Of a DNA stretch of 64,000 nt, positions 62,306-64,000 are shown in pieces. A program made the position numbers and the translations under genes. The notes under the pieces were generated by a model. The model had not been told where the DNA came from, ran no database searches, and saw nothing but the letters and a program-made list of their open reading frames with translations. Every line of letters starts with the position of its first letter. Position 1 is the stretch's first letter. The stretch is from Gillisia xinjiangensis (GTDB taxonomy: Bacteria > Bacteroidota > Bacteroidia > Flavobacteriales > Flavobacteriaceae), in the NCBI RefSeq assembly GCF_046298265.1, contig NZ_JBKAHK010000005.1, forward strand, positions 248,001 through 312,000. The letters are read 5' to 3'.

Positions 62306-62590
62306 TTAAACCATTGTATTAATTTGTTTTGAGTCTAAACAAAACAGTCCAGAAATTCGTGATTTTTTGATAATTTCAGCCATTTCCTCAACCTTCATAT
62401 TATCGAAGGTGCTAGAGATTTTAATGTCAGAGCTGCGTTCCCGGGTAACATGTCCTGGCAATTCACCTTTCATAACATCAATTCTGGTAAAATAGTAAGC
62501 GTAGTTGGTGTAAAAACACCTGCAAAAGTGCCAAAAGTCTTCTTTGGTTCTATTTCTTTTACTGGATTCAAAATAATAGTCTGGTTAGTA
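62306..62590 (-). pseudogene. Decayed gene: permease N-terminal fragment joined to a 55-codon tail
   Basis: On the minus strand from about 62590 one frame reads NQTIILNPVKEIEPKKTF then GTFAGVFTPTTLTIL, which resembles the N-terminus of APC/SLC12-type permeases (FGTFxGVFTPxxLTIL). It then breaks with a stop. In another frame an open stretch continues to a stop at 62306 (RSSDIKISSTFDNMKVEEMA, EIIKKSRISGLFCLD). A deletion joining two ends is the simplest reading. An intact ORF of 55 codons from ATG (MKGELPGHVT) is possible but weak. Confidence 0.45.
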
Positions 62591-62597
62591 TCCTGGT

Positions 62598-62813
62598 TTA
62601 TTTTTTTTCTGAAATTGTTAAACTTCTAAGCATTGAAAACAACAAACCACCTGAAACTGCACCTAAAATATAGAGAATTGCACTAACAAAGGCAAGCGGC
62701 AACTCCATATGCCAGCTGATAAAACTTAACCTCACCGTTTCTAAATTTTGAAAAGTGAAAAGTATTACTGCTCCCAGGAAGAGCAGTAAGACTAATGATT
62801 TGAGAAATTTCAT
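62598..62813 (-). CDS. LapA family (DUF1049) inner-membrane protein
   Basis: A 71-aa protein with two hydrophobic segments (MKFLKSLVLLLFLGAVILFT and LAFVSAILYILGAVSGGLLF) and the NLETVRLSFISWHMELPLAF stretch typical of DUF1049/LapA-domain proteins. In E. coli LapA works with LapB in lipopolysaccharide control. Its stop TAA directly abuts the decayed permease sequence. It begins three bases after the lipoprotein gene ends, so they form one operon. Confidence 0.8.
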   Translation of the reverse strand: MKFLKSLVLLLFLGAVILFTFQNLETVRLSFISWHMELPLAFVSAILYILGAVSGGLLFSMLRSLTISEKK

Positions 62814-62816
62814 TTT

Positions 62817-63218
62817 TTATTCATTAAAAGAGGTTCTTGAAATTTCAAGACCTGCAGGATAACTTAAATTACCCTGGTCTTCTGCTGTAATAAAAATTTC
62901 CTTAACATCGTAAGGTGTTGTTGTTTCCAAAACTGCCTTTTTAGCATTCTTATTGGATAACTGGCCTAAATTTTTGATTGAACCGTTATCAATTACAACC
63001 CAAACACTATAATTGTTTTTTGGAGGATTTAATCTACTTGCTTCAGCTAAATTTCTTGCGGTTAATTCAATAATATAATTATTGTTCTTGTCTTGTTTTT
63101 TCTTGGCAGTAATTTCAGCAGCAGGTACCGTACTGGAAATTGGAAATTTTGCGGTTGACGCACAGGAGGTCATTATCGCAACAATTGCAATGATTATTAA
63201 ATTCTTAAGTGTTTTCAT
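62817..63218 (-). CDS. Exported lipoprotein, paralogue of 56224-56637
   Basis: A lipobox signal peptide (IIIAIVAIMTSCASTAKFPI) and the shared mature pattern (FPISSTVPAAEITAKK, ELTARNLAEASRLNPPKNNY, EIFITAEDQGNLSYPAGLEI) make it a clear paralogue of the lipoprotein at 56224. 133 aa. The island motif lies 23 bases upstream of its start. Probably outer-membrane or periplasm-side. Function unknown. Confidence 0.78.
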   Translation of the reverse strand: MKTLKNLIIIAIVAIMTSCASTAKFPISSTVPAAEITAKKKQDKNNNYIIELTARNLAEASRLNPPKNNYSVWVVIDNGSIKNLGQLSNKNAKKAVLETTTPYDVKEIFITAEDQGNLSYPAGLEISRTSFNE

Positions 63219-63241
63219 TTTTTTATATCTGTAATGTTAAA

Positions 63242-63271
63242 TTCCTACTCATAAGGCTTTTCGGATGACGC
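63242..63271 (-). promoter_or_regulatory. Copy 3 of the conserved 30-bp island motif
   Basis: Plus strand starts TTCCTACTCATAAGGCTTTT and ends GACGC. It agrees at 26 of 30 bases with copy 2 and is 23 bases before the start codon at 63218. Confidence 0.6.
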
Positions 63272-63352
63272 CAGGTACAAATTTCGTAAGAAATCCCTTC
63301 ATTTTCAAATACTTTAAAAGAAAAGAACTAATTGAGAGTTAATTAAACCTTT

Positions 63353-64000
63353 TCAAGAGTTAATATAGTTACCAGGAGTTTTTCCAAATCTTTCTTTAAA
63401 CCTAACACTGAACATGGAAGGGCTTTTATATCCACAAAAATTGGCAACCTCCTTAACACTCATTTGGTCATCTTCAAGAAGTACTTTTGCTTTATTTAAT
63501 CGCTCTGTTCTAAGAATTTCAGTAAATGTTTTGCCATACATTTTTTTAAAGCCAATTTTAAGTTTTGTTTCATTTGTTGCTATTGCTCTTGAGACAGATT
63601 TGAGTGTGAGTTTTTTATCAAGATTATCGAGTATGTGTTCTTTTGCTTTTTTAATTATTGTTACATCGTGCACCTTTAACACTTTTGGAGTACGCCCTTT
63701 ATTTTTTTCTTGCTTATACTGTTCAGCTTGTAACCATAAAAGTTCTAATGCTTTGGATTCTAAAAAAAAACGCTTTATAATTCCCGCCTTTTCTGTATTT
63801 AAAATTTCATTTATGGTATCACAAATATTTAGGCTATAATTTCCGTGATAAATAAAATGATTTTCCATGTGTTTGTTCTTCAACACTGTTCCGATTTCTT
63901 TTGGGAGTTCGAAGAAATCTGATTTTAAATCAATCGAAAAGCTTTTTGTCTCAATTTGCAGGAAGAAGATTTCAAGATTGTTTTGAACAGGAAATGTAAA
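63353..64000 (-). CDS. AraC-family transcriptional regulator, N-terminus cut by window edge
   Basis: The frame stays open to the right edge (no stop in the last 114 bases), so the N-terminal effector part is incomplete; the 177-aa form with a TTG start at 63886 is only part of it. The C-terminal double HTH reads VSRAIATNETKLKIGFKKMY and GYKSPSMFSVRFKERFGKTP. The N-terminal part seen (FSIDLKSDFFELPKE) resembles PchR-type AraC regulators. Its gene sits beside three copies of the 30-bp motif in the island, so it is a candidate activator of that regulon. Confidence 0.82.
   Translation of the reverse strand, partial: FTFPVQNNLEIFFLQIETKSFSIDLKSDFFELPKEIGTVLKNKHMENHFIYHGNYSLNICDTINEILNTEKAGIIKRFFLESKALELLWLQAEQYKQEKNKGRTPKVLKVHDVTIIKKAKEHILDNLDKKLTLKSVSRAIATNETKLKIGFKKMYGKTFTEILRTERLNKAKVLLEDDQMSVKEVANFCGYKSPSMFSVRFKERFGKTPGNYINS

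Noticed and set aside
1..64000. tRNA, rRNA or CRISPR array
   Set aside because: I scanned the gaps for tRNA T-loop sequences, rRNA and repeat-spacer patterns and saw none.

Overview
The window is chromosomal DNA of a member of the Bacteroidota, most likely a marine-type Flavobacteriaceae (Gramella/Christiangramia, Salegentibacter or Zunongwangia relatives). The reasons are low GC, promoters with the Bacteroidota -7 box TAnnTTTG, a protein with a type IX secretion C-terminal domain, many lipoproteins, and families largely confined to flavobacteria (DUF6495, CCC-motif membrane protein, a 6S-Flavo-like RNA between zapA and rny). The assignment rests on gene content only. Two genes run off the window: a putative ACT-type regulator at the left edge and an AraC-family regulator at the right edge.

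Layout. 1-9436: ACT-like protein and aspartate kinase in divergent orientation around a strong palindrome, a glycosyltransferase, an SLC13/TrkA-C permease, an HD protein, two GreA/GreB-type proteins, and a SatD-DUF3307 pair behind an array of operator-like repeats. 9600-19200: aldehyde dehydrogenase, Nudix hydrolase, a repeat-rich gap, an EEP hydrolase, MscS channel, DUF3817 protein, galE, small membrane proteins, a DEAD-box helicase, and two lipoproteins (lipocalin-like, OmpA). 19229-25527: an eight-gene same-strand cluster with a type III polyketide synthase, FAD oxidoreductase, methyltransferase, and its own type II fatty-acid-synthase parts (KAS, dehydratase, enoyl reductase, ACP) plus a phosphopantetheinyl transferase. 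It probably makes a modified phenolic lipid or alkylpyrone. 25600-31200: degenerate MBL-fold protein, HPF/RaiA, PBP1A. 31431-31896: three tandem, homologous genes of only 39-45 codons, too small for ordinary ORF calling; I do not recognise the family. 32140-53372: housekeeping (priA, rpsF-rpsR-rplI, hisS, cysteine desulfurase, zapA, 6S RNA, rny) mixed with envelope proteins (dipeptidase, TVP38, FtsX-type permease, T9SS substrate, TSP3-repeat lipoprotein, M23 peptidase) and one MITE-like element.

53692-64000 is an almost wholly minus-strand envelope/stress island: DUF2254 protein, DUF481-like protein, coiled-coil stress proteins, Dps, MscS, outer-membrane proteins, an OmpA lipoprotein with internal repeats, LapA, and two paralogous lipoproteins. 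Three of its transcription units carry the same 30-bp motif just upstream of the start codon, so they are probably co-regulated, possibly by the AraC-family protein at the edge. The island also shows decay and rearrangement: an in-frame amber codon at the dps start, a fusion of a stress protein to a lipoprotein with a buried signal peptide, and a permease remnant.

The items most worth following up are the tiny tandem gene family (31431-31896), the type III PKS plus FAS cluster (19229-25527), and the shared 30-bp motif of the stress island.
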